Assembly (NCBI GenBank): GCA_963731105.1
Contig: CAVSUM010000011.1
Span: 372,001 to 436,000 of the forward strand
Length of the DNA: 64,000 nt
Reading direction: 5' to 3'
Source: RPQJ01 sp963731105
Lineage (GTDB): Bacteria; Pseudomonadota; Gammaproteobacteria; Steroidobacterales; Steroidobacteraceae
Below are positions 8,012 through 19,381 of the stretch, piece after piece (positions within the stretch are counted from its first letter, which is position 1; the number at the start of each line of letters is the position of its first letter). A program made the position numbers and the translations under genes. The notes beneath the pieces are model-generated. The model searched no databases and was not told the DNA's origin. It saw only the letters and a list, made by a program, of their open reading frames with translations.

Positions 8012-8212
8012 ATGGCGAAGCAGAAAAGCGAGCACAAGGGCGTCCGCGTCACGCTGGTGAAGAGCGTGTACGGGCAGCTGCACCGGCACCGCGCCACCGC
8101 GAGCGGGCTCGGCCTGCGGCGCCTGCACCAGACCGTGGTCGTGGCGGACACGCCCGAGAACCGCGGCATGATCAACGCGTCGCGCCACCTGTTCCGCGTG
8201 GAAGAGGCTTGA
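8012..8212 (+). CDS. rpmD: 50S ribosomal protein L30
   Basis: 66 residues (E. coli 59), starting at ATG 8012 (AKQKSEHKGVRVTLVKS). An in-frame TTG at 8003, overlapping the rpsE stop, would add three residues (TDM) and cannot be excluded. The core SVYGQLHRHRATASGLGLRR and TPENRGMINASRHL match the family, a small two-helix protein of the large subunit. rplO begins 7 bp later. Confidence 0.95.
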   Translation: MAKQKSEHKGVRVTLVKSVYGQLHRHRATASGLGLRRLHQTVVVADTPENRGMINASRHLFRVEEA

Positions 8213-8219
8213 GGACATC

Positions 8220-8657
8220 ATGAAGCTGAACAGCATTTCCCCGGGGCCGGGCTCGAAGAAGTCCCGCACGCGGGTCGGTCGCGGCGCTTCCGCCGGCCAG
8301 GGCAAGACCTGCGGCCGCGGCGTCAAGGGCCAGCGCGCCCGCAAGGGCGGCTACCACAAGGTCGGCTTCGAGGGCGGCCAGATGCCGCTGCAGCGTCGGC
8401 TGCCCAAGTTCGGCTTCCGCTCGATGCTGTCGCCGCGCGTGGCCGAGGTGCGCCTGAACGAGCTCGCGCTCGTCCCGGGGGGCAACGTCGACCTCGAGTC
8501 GCTGAAGAAGGCCGGCGTCGTGCCGGCGAACGCGCTCAAGGCCAAGGTGGTGTTGTCGGGCGAGCTCAAGCAGGCCGTCACCGTGAAGGGCGTCGGCGTG
8601 ACCAAGGGCGCGCGCGCGGCGATCGAAGCCGCCGGCGGCACGATCGAGGCGGCCTGA
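8220..8657 (+). CDS. rplO: 50S ribosomal protein L15
   Basis: 145 residues. L15 is a late assembly protein whose extended, Gly/Lys/Arg-rich N-terminal half (KSRTRVGRGASAGQGKTCGR) penetrates 23S rRNA. The C-terminal globular part ends VKGVGVTKGARAAIEAAGGT. ATG 8220 follows the rpmD stop by 7 bp. Confidence 0.98.
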   Translation: MKLNSISPGPGSKKSRTRVGRGASAGQGKTCGRGVKGQRARKGGYHKVGFEGGQMPLQRRLPKFGFRSMLSPRVAEVRLNELALVPGGNVDLESLKKAGVVPANALKAKVVLSGELKQAVTVKGVGVTKGARAAIEAAGGTIEAA

Positions 8658-8679
8658 GCGCCGACCCCGAGGAACCCGC

Positions 8680-10023
8680 GTGGCGAACTCGCTCTCAAAC
8701 AGCCCCGTTGCCGCCCTCGGCGAGATGGGACGGCTCACCGAGCTCAGGAAGCGCTTCTTCTTCCTGCTCGGCGGCCTGATCGTCTACCGCATCGGCACCT
8801 TCATCCCGGTGCCGGGCATCGACCCGGTGGCGCTGGCCCGCTTTTTCCAGGACCAGCAGGGCACGATCCTGAGCATGTTCAACATGTTCTCGGGCGGCGC
8901 CCTGCAGCGCCTGTCGATCATGGCGCTCGGCGTGATGCCGTACATCTCGGCCTCGATCATCGTGCAGATGATGGCCGTGGTGGTGCCGCAGCTGCAGGCG
9001 CTGCGCAAGGAAGGCGAGTCGGGGCGGCGCAAGCTCACGCAGTACACCCGCTACGGCACGGTCGGGCTCGCGGCTTTCCAGGGCGCCGGCGCGGCGGTGG
9101 CGTTCCAGAACCAGGGCGTGGTGCTGCAGCCGGGCCCGCAGTTCGTGTTCCTGGCGACCATGACGCTGGTCGCCGGCACGATGTTCCTGATGTGGCTCGG
9201 CGAGCAGATCACCGAGCGCGGCCTCGGCAACGGCATCTCGATGATCATCCTCGCCGGCATCGTCGCGGGCCTGCCGGCGGCGATCGGCGGCACCCTCGAG
9301 CTGGTGCGCAACGGCGAGATCAACCCGGCCCTGGCGCTGATCCTGGTGCTGATGGTCGCGGGCGTCACGGCGTTCGTGGTGTTCGTCGAGCGCGCCCAGC
9401 GGCGCATCCCGGTCAACTACGCCAAGCGCCAGCAGGGGCGGCGCGTGTTCGCCGGCACCGCCACGCACCTGCCGTTCAAGCTCAACATGTCGGGCGTGAT
9501 CCCGCCGATCTTCGCCTCGAGCCTGCTGCTGTTCCCGGCGACCATCGCCAGCTGGTTCGGCACCAGCGAGAACTTCGGCTGGCTGCAGGGCGTCGCGGCG
9601 AGCCTCGGCATCGGCCAGCCGGTGCACATGATCCTGTACGCGGCACTGATCATCTTCTTCTGCTTCTTCTACACCGCGCTGGTGTTCAACTCGCGCGAGA
9701 CCGCCGAGAACCTCAAGAAGTCCGGCGCCTTCATCCCGGGCATCCGCCCCGGCCAGCACACCGCCGAGTACATCGACAAGGTGCTGACCCGCCTCACCGT
9801 GTGGGGCGCGCTGTACGTCGCCGGGGTGTGCCTGCTGCCCGAGATCCTGATTTCCCAAGTCCGCGTGCCGTTCTACTTCGGCGGCACCTCGCTCCTGATC
9901 ATCGTGGTGGTGATCATGGACTTCATGGCCCAGCTGCAGGCGCACCTGATGTCGCACCAGTACGAGGGGCTGATGAAGAAGGCCAACCTGCGCGGCTACG
10001 GCCGCTCCGGGCAGCTGCGCTGA
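8680..10023 (+). CDS. secY: Protein translocase subunit SecY (GTG start)
   Basis: 447 residues (E. coli 443) with ten hydrophobic segments. It is the channel of the Sec translocon in the inner membrane. Family features are the RKRFFFLLGGLIVYRIGTFI first segment, the plug region near FNMFSGGALQRLSIMALGVM, and the cytoplasmic C-terminus ending GYGRSGQLR. The start is GTG at 8680 with GAGGAA at 8669-8674. It lies at its usual place at the end of the spc unit. Confidence 0.98.
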   Translation: MANSLSNSPVAALGEMGRLTELRKRFFFLLGGLIVYRIGTFIPVPGIDPVALARFFQDQQGTILSMFNMFSGGALQRLSIMALGVMPYISASIIVQMMAVVVPQLQALRKEGESGRRKLTQYTRYGTVGLAAFQGAGAAVAFQNQGVVLQPGPQFVFLATMTLVAGTMFLMWLGEQITERGLGNGISMIILAGIVAGLPAAIGGTLELVRNGEINPALALILVLMVAGVTAFVVFVERAQRRIPVNYAKRQQGRRVFAGTATHLPFKLNMSGVIPPIFASSLLLFPATIASWFGTSENFGWLQGVAASLGIGQPVHMILYAALIIFFCFFYTALVFNSRETAENLKKSGAFIPGIRPGQHTAEYIDKVLTRLTVWGALYVAGVCLLPEILISQVRVPFYFGGTSLLIIVVVIMDFMAQLQAHLMSHQYEGLMKKANLRGYGRSGQLR

Positions 10024-10057
10024 GCGCGGCCGTGCCCCAGTCTCGAGAGAGTGACCC

Positions 10058-10171
10058 ATGAAAGTTCGACCCTCGGTAAAGCGGATCTGCAAGAACTGCA
10101 AGGTGGTGCGCCGTCGCGGCGTGGTCTACGTCATCTGCAGCGACAAGCGCCACAAGCAGCGGCAGGGCTAA
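10058..10171 (+). CDS. rpmJ: 50S ribosomal protein L36, zinc-ribbon type
   Basis: A 37-residue gene: MKVRPSVKRICKNCKVV, then RRRGVVYVICSDKRHKQRQG. The zinc ligands are visible: Cys11, Cys14, Cys27 and His32. It is therefore the zinc-binding paralogue that zinc-starved cells replace with a Cys-less copy. The ATG at 10058 lies 34 bp after secY; the stop TAA is at 10169-10171. Confidence 0.97.
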   Translation: MKVRPSVKRICKNCKVVRRRGVVYVICSDKRHKQRQG

Positions 10172-10184
10172 CGCCCGTCGCTCG

Positions 10185-10213
10185 TTGAGTGAGCACGGTT
10201 TTTTTGTTATAAT
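10185..10213 (+). promoter_or_regulatory. Sigma-70 promoter of the alpha operon (rpsM-rpsK-rpsD-rpoA-rplQ)
   Basis: A perfect -10 box TATAAT (10208-10213) lies 17 bp downstream of TTGAGT (10185-10190, 4 of 6 consensus matches). Transcription would start near 10220, about 27 bp before the rpsM ATG. The 7-T run at 10199-10205 lies in the spacer. A weak 4-bp hairpin (GCTC 10180-10183, GAGC 10191-10194) before it could give partial termination after rpmJ. In E. coli the alpha operon also has its own promoter here. Confidence 0.8.
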
Positions 10214-10246
10214 TTCGGGCTTTTCGCGCCCCAGAGTGAGCCTCAC

Positions 10247-10627
10247 ATGGCCCGTATCGCCGGCATCAACATCCCGATGAACAAGCACGTCTGGGTGGGC
10301 CTCACGTCCATCTACGGCGTCGGCCGCACCCAGGCTCGCAAGGCCTGCGAGGCTGCGGGCGTCAAGCCCGAGACCAAGGTCAAGGACCTGACCGAGCCCG
10401 AGGTCGCCGCGCTGCGCTCGCAGATCGCCCGGCTGCCGGTCGAGGGCGACCTGCGCCGCGAGGTGTCGATGAACATCAAGCGGCTGATGGACCTCGGCTG
10501 CTACCGCGGCGTGCGCCATCGCAAGGGGCTTCCCATGCACGGCCAGCGCACGCGCACCAACGCGCGCACGCGCAAGGGTCCGCGCAAGGCCGCGGTCAAG
10601 CTGAACGCACCGGCGGGCAAGGCCTGA
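10247..10627 (+). CDS. rpsM: 30S ribosomal protein S13
   Basis: 126 residues (E. coli 118), with a longer basic tail (RKAAVKLNAPAGKA). S13 in the 30S head makes bridges B1a/B1b and contacts P-site tRNA. Signatures are ARIAGINIPMNKHVWVGLTS, YGVGRTQA and the C-terminal CYRGVRHRKGLPMHGQRTRT. It is the first gene after the TATAAT promoter at 10208. Confidence 0.98.
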   Translation: MARIAGINIPMNKHVWVGLTSIYGVGRTQARKACEAAGVKPETKVKDLTEPEVAALRSQIARLPVEGDLRREVSMNIKRLMDLGCYRGVRHRKGLPMHGQRTRTNARTRKGPRKAAVKLNAPAGKA

Positions 10628-10659
10628 CGGCCGCCGCCCACTGACGGAGCACGATTCAC

Positions 10660-11070
10660 ATGTCCGACGACAAGAAGCAGCAGTCCGCGACCGCCGGCAA
10701 GACCCGCAAGCGCGCCAAGCGCATGGTCTCCGACGGCATCGCGCACGTGCACGCCTCGTTCAACAACACCATCGTCACGATCACCGACCGCCAGGGCAAC
10801 ACGCTGTCCTGGGCGACCTCCGGCGGCTGCGGCTTCCGCGGCTCGCGCAAGAGCACGCCGTTCGCGGCGCAGGTCGCCGCCGAGAAGGCCGGCACGGCGG
10901 CGCAGGAATTCGGCCTGAAGAACGTCGAGGTCCGCGTCTGCGGCCCCGGCCCGGGCCGCGAGTCGGCCGTGCGGGCGCTGAACGCCGCCGGCCTCAAGGT
11001 CACCAGCATCGAGGACGTGACGCCGATCCCGCACAACGGGTGCCGTCCGCCCAAGAAGCGCCGCGTCTGA
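10660..11070 (+). CDS. rpsK: 30S ribosomal protein S11
   Basis: 136 residues (E. coli 129), with a short Lys-rich N-terminal lead (DDKKQQSATAGKTRKRAKR). S11 lies on the platform at the E site and shapes the Shine-Dalgarno duplex path. The motif HVHASFNNTIVTITDRQGN and the C-terminus DVTPIPHNGCRPPKKRRV are invariant family features. ATG 10660 follows a GGAG site at 10645-10648. Confidence 0.98.
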   Translation: MSDDKKQQSATAGKTRKRAKRMVSDGIAHVHASFNNTIVTITDRQGNTLSWATSGGCGFRGSRKSTPFAAQVAAEKAGTAAQEFGLKNVEVRVCGPGPGRESAVRALNAAGLKVTSIEDVTPIPHNGCRPPKKRRV

Positions 11071-11089
11071 GCGCGCGAGGAAGAGATCC

Positions 11090-11713
<624 letters not shown>

Positions 11714-11728
11714 TCCGGGGTGACTTCA

Positions 11729-12733
11729 ATGCAGTCGTCCATTGGCGAATTCCTCCGTCCGCGCGTCGTCAAGGTGACGCCGACGGCGCCCCGTCACGCC
11801 CGCGTGGTCATCGAGCCGTTCGAGCGCGGCTTCGGCCACACGCTCGGCAATGCGCTGCGGCGCGTGCTGTTGTCGTCCATGCCCGGCTCGGCGATCTCCG
11901 AGGCCGAGATCGAAGGCGTGCTGCACGAGTACACCAGCATCGAGGGCGTGCAGGAGGACGTGGTCGAGATCCTGCTGAACCTCAAGCAGGTGGCGATCCG
12001 CCTGAACGCCCGCGAGGAGTCGGAGCTGCGCCTGTCGAAGAAGGGCCCGGGCCCGGTGCGCGCCGGCGACATCCAGAGCGACCACGACGTCGAGATCCTC
12101 AACCCCGAGCTGGTGATCGCCAACCTGACCAAGGCCGGCGAGCTGGTCATGACGCTCAAGGTCGAGCGCGGCCGCGGCTACCGCCCGGCCGGCCAGCGCC
12201 TCGCGTTCGAGGAGGCGAGCCGCCCGATCGGCCGCCTGCTGCTGGACGCGTCGTTCAGCCCGATCCGCAAGGTCACCTACACCGTCGAGGCGGCCCGCGT
12301 CGAGCAGCGCACCGATCTCGACAAGCTGATCATCGACATCGAGACCAACGGCACCATCGACCCGGAAGAGGCGATCCGCCGCGCCGGCTCGATCCTCAAG
12401 GACCAGCTGTCGGTGTTCGTCGACCTGCAGGGCCAGGACGAGGACAAGGCGAAGCCGAGCGAGCACCACTTCGACCCGCTGCTGCTCAGGCCGGTCGACG
12501 AGCTCGAGCTCACGGTGCGCAGCGCCAACTGCCTCAAGGCCGAGAACATCCACTACATCGGCGACCTGGTGCAGAAGACCGAAGTCGAGCTGCTGCGCAC
12601 GCCGAACCTCGGCAAGAAGTCGCTGACCGAGATCAAGGAAGTGCTCGAGAGCCACGGCCTGACGCTGGGCATGCGGCTCGACAACTGGCCGCCGTCGGGC
12701 TTGAAGCGCGACGAGGACCGGGACGCCATCTGA
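11729..12733 (+). CDS. rpoA: DNA-directed RNA polymerase subunit alpha
   Basis: 334 residues (E. coli 329). The N-terminal domain dimerises and seeds polymerase assembly (ERGFGHTLGNALRRVLLSSM). A linker follows, then a C-terminal domain (from about residue 245; LTVRSANCLKAENIHYIGDL, NLGKKSLTEIKEVL) that binds UP elements and activators such as Crp, whose gene is at 58380. I chose the ATG at 11729 (QSSIGEFLRPR). A GTG at 11720 would add three residues and leaves no room for the GGGG ribosome-binding site. Confidence 0.98.
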   Translation: MQSSIGEFLRPRVVKVTPTAPRHARVVIEPFERGFGHTLGNALRRVLLSSMPGSAISEAEIEGVLHEYTSIEGVQEDVVEILLNLKQVAIRLNAREESELRLSKKGPGPVRAGDIQSDHDVEILNPELVIANLTKAGELVMTLKVERGRGYRPAGQRLAFEEASRPIGRLLLDASFSPIRKVTYTVEAARVEQRTDLDKLIIDIETNGTIDPEEAIRRAGSILKDQLSVFVDLQGQDEDKAKPSEHHFDPLLLRPVDELELTVRSANCLKAENIHYIGDLVQKTEVELLRTPNLGKKSLTEIKEVLESHGLTLGMRLDNWPPSGLKRDEDRDAI

Positions 12734-12743
12734 GAACAATGAC

Positions 12744-13250
12744 ATGAGACACGGACTGAGCGGGCGGCAGCTGAGCCGCAACTCCACGCATCGTGCGGCG
12801 ATGCTGCGCAACATGGCGGCGTCGCTGCTGCGCCACGAGGCGATCAAGACGACCGTCCCGAAGGCGAAGGAGCTGCGTCGCTTCGTCGAGCCGCTGATCA
12901 CGCTCGGCAAGGCGGACAGCCAGGCCAATCGCCGCCGCGCGTTCGCCAAGCTGCGCGACGCCGAGGTGGTCGAGAAGCTGTTCGGCGAGCTGGGCCCGCG
13001 CTTCAAGGCGCGACCGGGCGGCTACACGCGCATCCTGCACATGGCCAATCGCGCCGGCGACAACGCCGACATGGCGCTGATGGCGCTGGTCGACCGGGCG
13101 GCGCCGGCCGAGGCCGCTGCGGCGGACGCGGGCGAGAAGAAGCCGAAGGCCCGCAAGAAGAAGGCTGCGGAGCCGGCGGCCGAGGCGAGCGCAGAGGCGC
13201 CGGCGAAGAAGCCGCGCGCGCCGCGCAAGAAAAAGACCGCGGCGGCCTGA
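12744..13250 (+). CDS. rplQ: 50S ribosomal protein L17 with long Lys/Ala-rich C-terminal tail
   Basis: 168 residues against 127 in E. coli. The core (MRHGLSGRQLSRNSTHRAAM to about residue 120) is canonical and includes MASLLRHEAIKTTVPKAKEL. About 45 extra residues follow, made of Lys/Arg clusters separated by Ala/Glu (KKPKARKKKAA, AKKPRAPRKKKTAAA). L17 lies near the tunnel exit, so the tail could contact rRNA or be exposed; this is inference. It is the last gene of the alpha operon and is followed by a terminator. Confidence 0.97.
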   Translation: MRHGLSGRQLSRNSTHRAAMLRNMAASLLRHEAIKTTVPKAKELRRFVEPLITLGKADSQANRRRAFAKLRDAEVVEKLFGELGPRFKARPGGYTRILHMANRAGDNADMALMALVDRAAPAEAAAADAGEKKPKARKKKAAEPAAEASAEAPAKKPRAPRKKKTAAA

Positions 13251-13277
13251 ACCGGGCCCGCGTGATCGCGACGAAGG

Positions 13278-13305
13278 AGCCGGGCCATGCCCGGCTTCTT
13301 TTTTT
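13278..13305 (+). terminator. Rho-independent terminator after rplQ
   Basis: A perfect 8-bp stem (AGCCGGGC 13278-13285, GCCCGGCT 13289-13296) with a 3-nt loop is followed by a run of seven T (13299-13305). It ends the ribosomal transcript 28 bp after the rplQ stop. Confidence 0.92.
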
Positions 13306-13385
13306 CGCCACCATCACCTAAGGTGGCGGCGCCCGGGCGGGCGGCCGCGACGGCCGCGCCCAGGTCACAGCAACGGAGCAAGCAC

Positions 13386-13775
13386 ATGAGCGTGATGCAG
13401 GAATTCAAGGAATTCGCAATGAAGGGCAACGTCGTCGACATGGCGGTCGGCGTCGTGATCGGCGGCGCGTTCGGCAAGATCGTCTCGTCGTTCGTCGGCG
13501 ACGTCGTGATGCCGCTGCTAGGCAAGATCGTCGGTGGCGTTAATTTCAGCGACCTCGCGATCGATCTCGGCGCGAGCCCGGCGGGCGAGCCGGTGCTGCT
13601 CAAGTACGGCGCGTTCCTGCAGTCCGCGTTCGACTTCCTGATCATCGCGGCGGCGATCTTCGTGGCGGTCAAGGCCATCAACAAGTTGAAGACGCCCCCG
13701 CCGCCGGCCGCGCCGCCCGCACCGCCCGCCGACGTCGCGCTGCTCACCGAGATCCGCGACCTGCTGAAGAAGTGA
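13386..13775 (+). CDS. mscL: Large-conductance mechanosensitive channel MscL
   Basis: 129 residues (E. coli 136). It forms the homopentameric inner-membrane channel that opens under extreme turgor. The frame is open further upstream through the terminator, but ATG 13386 with GGAG at 13375-13378 gives the family start (SVMQEFKEFAMKGNVVDMAV). TM1 includes GVVIGGAFGKIVSSFVGDVV; TM2 is FDFLIIAAAIFVAVKAINK. The C-terminal helix follows a proline-rich linker. Placement near rplQ is common in gammaproteobacteria. Confidence 0.97.
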   Translation: MSVMQEFKEFAMKGNVVDMAVGVVIGGAFGKIVSSFVGDVVMPLLGKIVGGVNFSDLAIDLGASPAGEPVLLKYGAFLQSAFDFLIIAAAIFVAVKAINKLKTPPPPAAPPAPPADVALLTEIRDLLKK

Positions 13776-15194
13776 TCAGGGGATAGGGGATAGTCGGAGG
13801 CCCGGCACCGCCGGGCCTCCCTCTCCCGCATCAGCGGGAGAGGGTAGGGTGAGGGTCCTCAGGCGAGCGCAGCGAACGCGTTGCGGGTGAGGTTCTCCGG
13901 CACGCCGCTCGTGCACGACCACGTCGTCCTCGATGCGGATGCCACCGAACGGCCGCAGCCGCTCCACCGACGGCCAGTCGATGTGGCGGCCGCGCCCGTC
14001 GGCGCGTGCCGCGTCGAGCAGCAGGTCGATGAAGTAGATCCCGGGCTCGACGGTCACGACGAAGCCGGGTTCGAGGACCCGCGTCAGGCGCAGGAACGGA
14101 TGCCCGTCCGGGCGCGGGATCTCGCGCTCGCCGGTCGCATCGGCGGCGAGGCCCGCGACGTCGTGCACCTGCAGGCCGAGCAGGTGGCCGATGCCGTGCG
14201 GGAAGAACACGCTGGTGACGCGTTCGGCGACGGCGGTGTCGGCGTCGCAGCCGACGATACCCGCGTCGTGCAGCAGGCCGCCGATCGCCCGGTGCGCTTC
14301 GAGGTGCACGTCGCGGTAATCGCGACCTGCGCGGATGCCGGCGCACAGCTGCTGCTGCAGCGCGTCCATCGCCCCGACCAGTGCCGAGAATTCCGCGTCG
14401 CCGCCCGACCAGGTGCGGGTGATGTCGCTGGCGTAGCCGCGGTGCTGCGCCCCCGCGTCGATCAGGAACGAGCGTCGTGGCACGTCGCGCCGCCGGTCGA
14501 GGTGCTGGTAGTGCAGCACCGCGCCGCCCGCGTCGAAGGCGACGATGTTGCCGTAGGGCAGTTCCTCCTCGCGCACGCCGGCTGCGACGCAGTAGGCCAT
14601 GTGGGCCTCGTACTCGGAGGCACCGGACAGGAACGCATCGCGCGCGGCAACGTGGCCGCGTGCCGCGACCAGCGATGCGCGCCGCATGCAGGCGAGCTCG
14701 TACGGCGTCTTGGCGGCGCGCGCGTAGTGCAGGTGCGCGAGCAGAGGTTGCGGGTTGACCGCGGCGAATCCCCACGCCTCGAACTCAGGCTGCCACTCGC
14801 CGACGAACGCGAAGCGTCCACGTTCGAGCCCGAGCAGGCCGCGCGCCGCCGCGACGTCGCGCACCACGTGCACCTCGCAGGCGCGTTGCCACTCGCCGTC
14901 GGGCAGTTGCGGCGGGCGGTGCCAGTAGTCCGCCGGCTGGAAATACACGAGGCGCGGTGGTGTGCCAGGCGCGTGCACGACGAAGCAGTCCGGCGCGTCG
15001 GTCACGGGCACCCAGTGCTTGAAGTGCGGGTTGACCACGAACGGGTAGGGCCGGTCGTCCTGGAATGCGTAGCGCGGCCGCCCGGAATAGGCCACCAGTC
15101 CGTCGCACTCGCTGGCCTGCAGCGCGGCATCGGCGCGGCGGCCCAGCTCGGCGAGGTGGGCGCCATAGAGTCGGTCGAGATCCTGGTTCTGCAT
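13776..15194 (-). CDS. pepQ: Xaa-Pro dipeptidase (prolidase), C-terminal frameshift
   Basis: M24-family metallopeptidase that cleaves X-Pro dipeptides. Start ATG at 15194 (QNQDLDRLYGAHLAELGR). Metal ligands of the pita-bread fold are visible: FLIDAGAQHRGYASDITRTW, FFPHGIGHLLGLQVHD, VTVEPGIYF and GGIRIEDDVVVHE. As printed the frame runs to 13776, giving 472 residues with an unrelated tail. Removing one base near 13906-13908 restores GVPENLTRNAFAALA and a stop at 13859-13861. That gives 444 residues, the E. coli size, so the real gene probably ends at 13859, before the hairpins at 13796-13842. Confidence 0.9.
   Translation of the reverse strand: MQNQDLDRLYGAHLAELGRRADAALQASECDGLVAYSGRPRYAFQDDRPYPFVVNPHFKHWVPVTDAPDCFVVHAPGTPPRLVYFQPADYWHRPPQLPDGEWQRACEVHVVRDVAAARGLLGLERGRFAFVGEWQPEFEAWGFAAVNPQPLLAHLHYARAAKTPYELACMRRASLVAARGHVAARDAFLSGASEYEAHMAYCVAAGVREEELPYGNIVAFDAGGAVLHYQHLDRRRDVPRRSFLIDAGAQHRGYASDITRTWSGGDAEFSALVGAMDALQQQLCAGIRAGRDYRDVHLEAHRAIGGLLHDAGIVGCDADTAVAERVTSVFFPHGIGHLLGLQVHDVAGLAADATGEREIPRPDGHPFLRLTRVLEPGFVVTVEPGIYFIDLLLDAARADGRGRHIDWPSVERLRPFGGIRIEDDVVVHERRAGEPHPQRVRCARLRTLTLPSPADAGEGGPAVPGLRLSPIP
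13779..13792 (+). repeat. Two tandem GGGGATA heptamers
   Basis: GGGGATA occurs twice in tandem directly after the mscL stop. The same heptamer is found in four copies at 37061 and three at 58299, both in longer palindromic elements. Here the 3' heptamers of those elements are absent and two other hairpins follow. Confidence 0.6.
13796..13842. terminator. Two back-to-back perfect hairpins between convergent mscL and pepQ
   Basis: The first stem is 11 bp (GGAGGCCCGGC 13796-13806, complement 13810-13820) with an ACC loop. The second is 9 bp (CTCTCCCGC 13821-13829, GCGGGAGAG 13834-13842) with an ATCA loop. They touch end to end and lack long T runs on either strand. The site between converging genes suggests a bidirectional transcription barrier. 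The second hairpin plus the following GGGTAGGGTGAGGG resembles a repeat seen in many proteobacterial genomes (recollection, not checked). Confidence 0.6.
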
Positions 15195-15405
15195 CGGGGG
15201 CACCCTTTGGCCGGTGGCGGAGGGCGAATCTTGCCCAAGACTGGCCCTTGTCGCCATTCAGAGACAGTTCCAGCCGGTGCAACCAGGCCCGCCGACCCTA
15301 GAATTCCACCCACGCAACCGCCATGGCTCACGGGCACGGGCCCCCGGCGACGGACGGTTGATGGAAGTCCACTTTTTCGTCCACCTGTTTCGGGGTAAAT
15401 CGCAC

Positions 15406-15762
15406 ATGAACACCAAGATCGCACTCGCTGCCGCCCTCGCTGCCCTGGCCCTGGCCGGCTGCGCCAAGAAGGAAGCGCCGGTTGAGCAGGCTGCCGAGGC
15501 CGCTGCCGACGCCGCTGCCGCCGCTGGCCAGGCTGCCGACGCCGCTGCCGACGCCGCTGCCGCCTCGGGCGAGGCTGCTGCTGCCGCCGCCACCGACGCC
15601 GCTGGCGCCGCCGTTGACGCCGCTGGCGCCGCCACCGACGCCGCTGGCGCCGCTGTCGACGCCGCTGGTGCCGCCACTGCCGAAGCCGCCTCGGACGCCG
15701 TCCAGGCGACCGGCGAGGCCGTCGAGGCCGCTGGCGAGAAGATCCAGGAAGCCGCCAAGTAA
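15406..15762 (+). CDS. Alanine-rich repeat lipoprotein, entericidin-like C-terminus
   Basis: 118 residues. A signal peptide with lipobox LAGC (Cys19) makes it a lipoprotein; Ala at +2 suggests outer-membrane sorting. The mature part is almost only Ala with Asp, Gly, Glu and Thr. It includes a four-fold 7-residue repeat (DAAGAAV/DAAGAAT). The last ~22 residues (GEAVEAAGEKIQEAAK) resemble the end of small entericidin-type lipoproteins. A long amphipathic helix is likely. Function unknown; an envelope stress or toxin-like role is only a guess. A strong terminator follows. Confidence 0.75.
   Translation: MNTKIALAAALAALALAGCAKKEAPVEQAAEAAADAAAAAGQAADAAADAAAASGEAAAAAATDAAGAAVDAAGAATDAAGAAVDAAGAATAEAASDAVQATGEAVEAAGEKIQEAAK
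15595..15678 (+). repeat. Four tandem 21-bp repeats inside the lipoprotein gene
   Basis: The unit GACGCCGCTGGCGCCGCC plus one variable codon is repeated four times without gaps (15595, 15616, 15637, 15658) and encodes DAAGAAV or DAAGAAT. Such a run can expand or shrink by slippage, so length variants between strains are expected. Confidence 0.8.
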
Positions 15763-15788
15763 TCCGGCGGTTCAGCCTGAGCTGAACG

Positions 15789-15827
15789 AACGGGCGGGTT
15801 CCTCGCGGGACCCGCCCGTTTTCTTTT
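15789..15827 (+). terminator. Rho-independent terminator after the lipoprotein gene
   Basis: An 11-bp perfect stem (AACGGGCGGGT 15789-15799, ACCCGCCCGTT 15810-15820) with a 10-nt loop is followed by a T-rich tract (TTTTCTTTT ending at 15827). Confidence 0.9.
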
Positions 15828-16335
15828 GAGGGATTCCTCAGGACCCGCGCGCACGGCTCGGACCGGGTCCCGGGCAGGAGGCTCGCCGAAGGTGTCCGTC
15901 ACGCTGCGCGACGCACGCGACTCCCCGGATGACCGTGACTGGATCCGCGGGATCTATCGCCTCTACCTGTCCGAGCTGTCGGCCTCCAAGACGGGCCTGT
16001 TCCCGGCCCTCGGGGAATGGCCGTCCCGGGAAGACGAGTTCCTCACCGGCTGGTTCAACGATCCGGCAGCGACGCCGTTCGTCATCCTGGCCGACGGCCA
16101 GCGGGCAGGATTCGCGCTGGTCGTGCGCCCGCCGGCTTTCCCGCGGCGCACCGCCGATTTCCGGATGGCGGAGTTCTTCATCGTCGACGCGGCGCGCCGC
16201 CGCGGCGTGGGTGCCAGCGCGGCGTCACGCCTGTTCACGCGCTTTGCCGGCCACTGGGAAGTGGTGGAAGACGAGTACAACCGGCCGGCGACTCGCGTTC
16301 TGGCGCCGCGTGATCGGTCGCCACACCGGCGACCG

Positions 16336-19221
<2,886 letters not shown>

Positions 19222-19381
19222 GGCCTGGCGAGCGGTTCGAGTGGCTGACGGTTAGCCTGCTAATATAGGCCCAGCTTTCGAGGCAAAGCCAATCCGTACC
19301 AGAGATTCCACCCCCAGGCCGGCGCTCACACCGCAGGAGCGTCGCTCGGTAGGTTCGCTCGCCGCGATCTACGCCACGCGC

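Noticed and set aside
8695..10101. 468-codon minus-strand ORF opposite secY
   Set aside because: Shadow frame rich in His, Arg and Gln with no membrane or domain pattern; SecY on the plus strand is unambiguous.
19222..19381. LexA/SOS box in the uvrA upstream region
   Set aside because: CTG and CAG triplets occur near 19258-19275, but 12 bases apart instead of 10, and without the AT-rich core.
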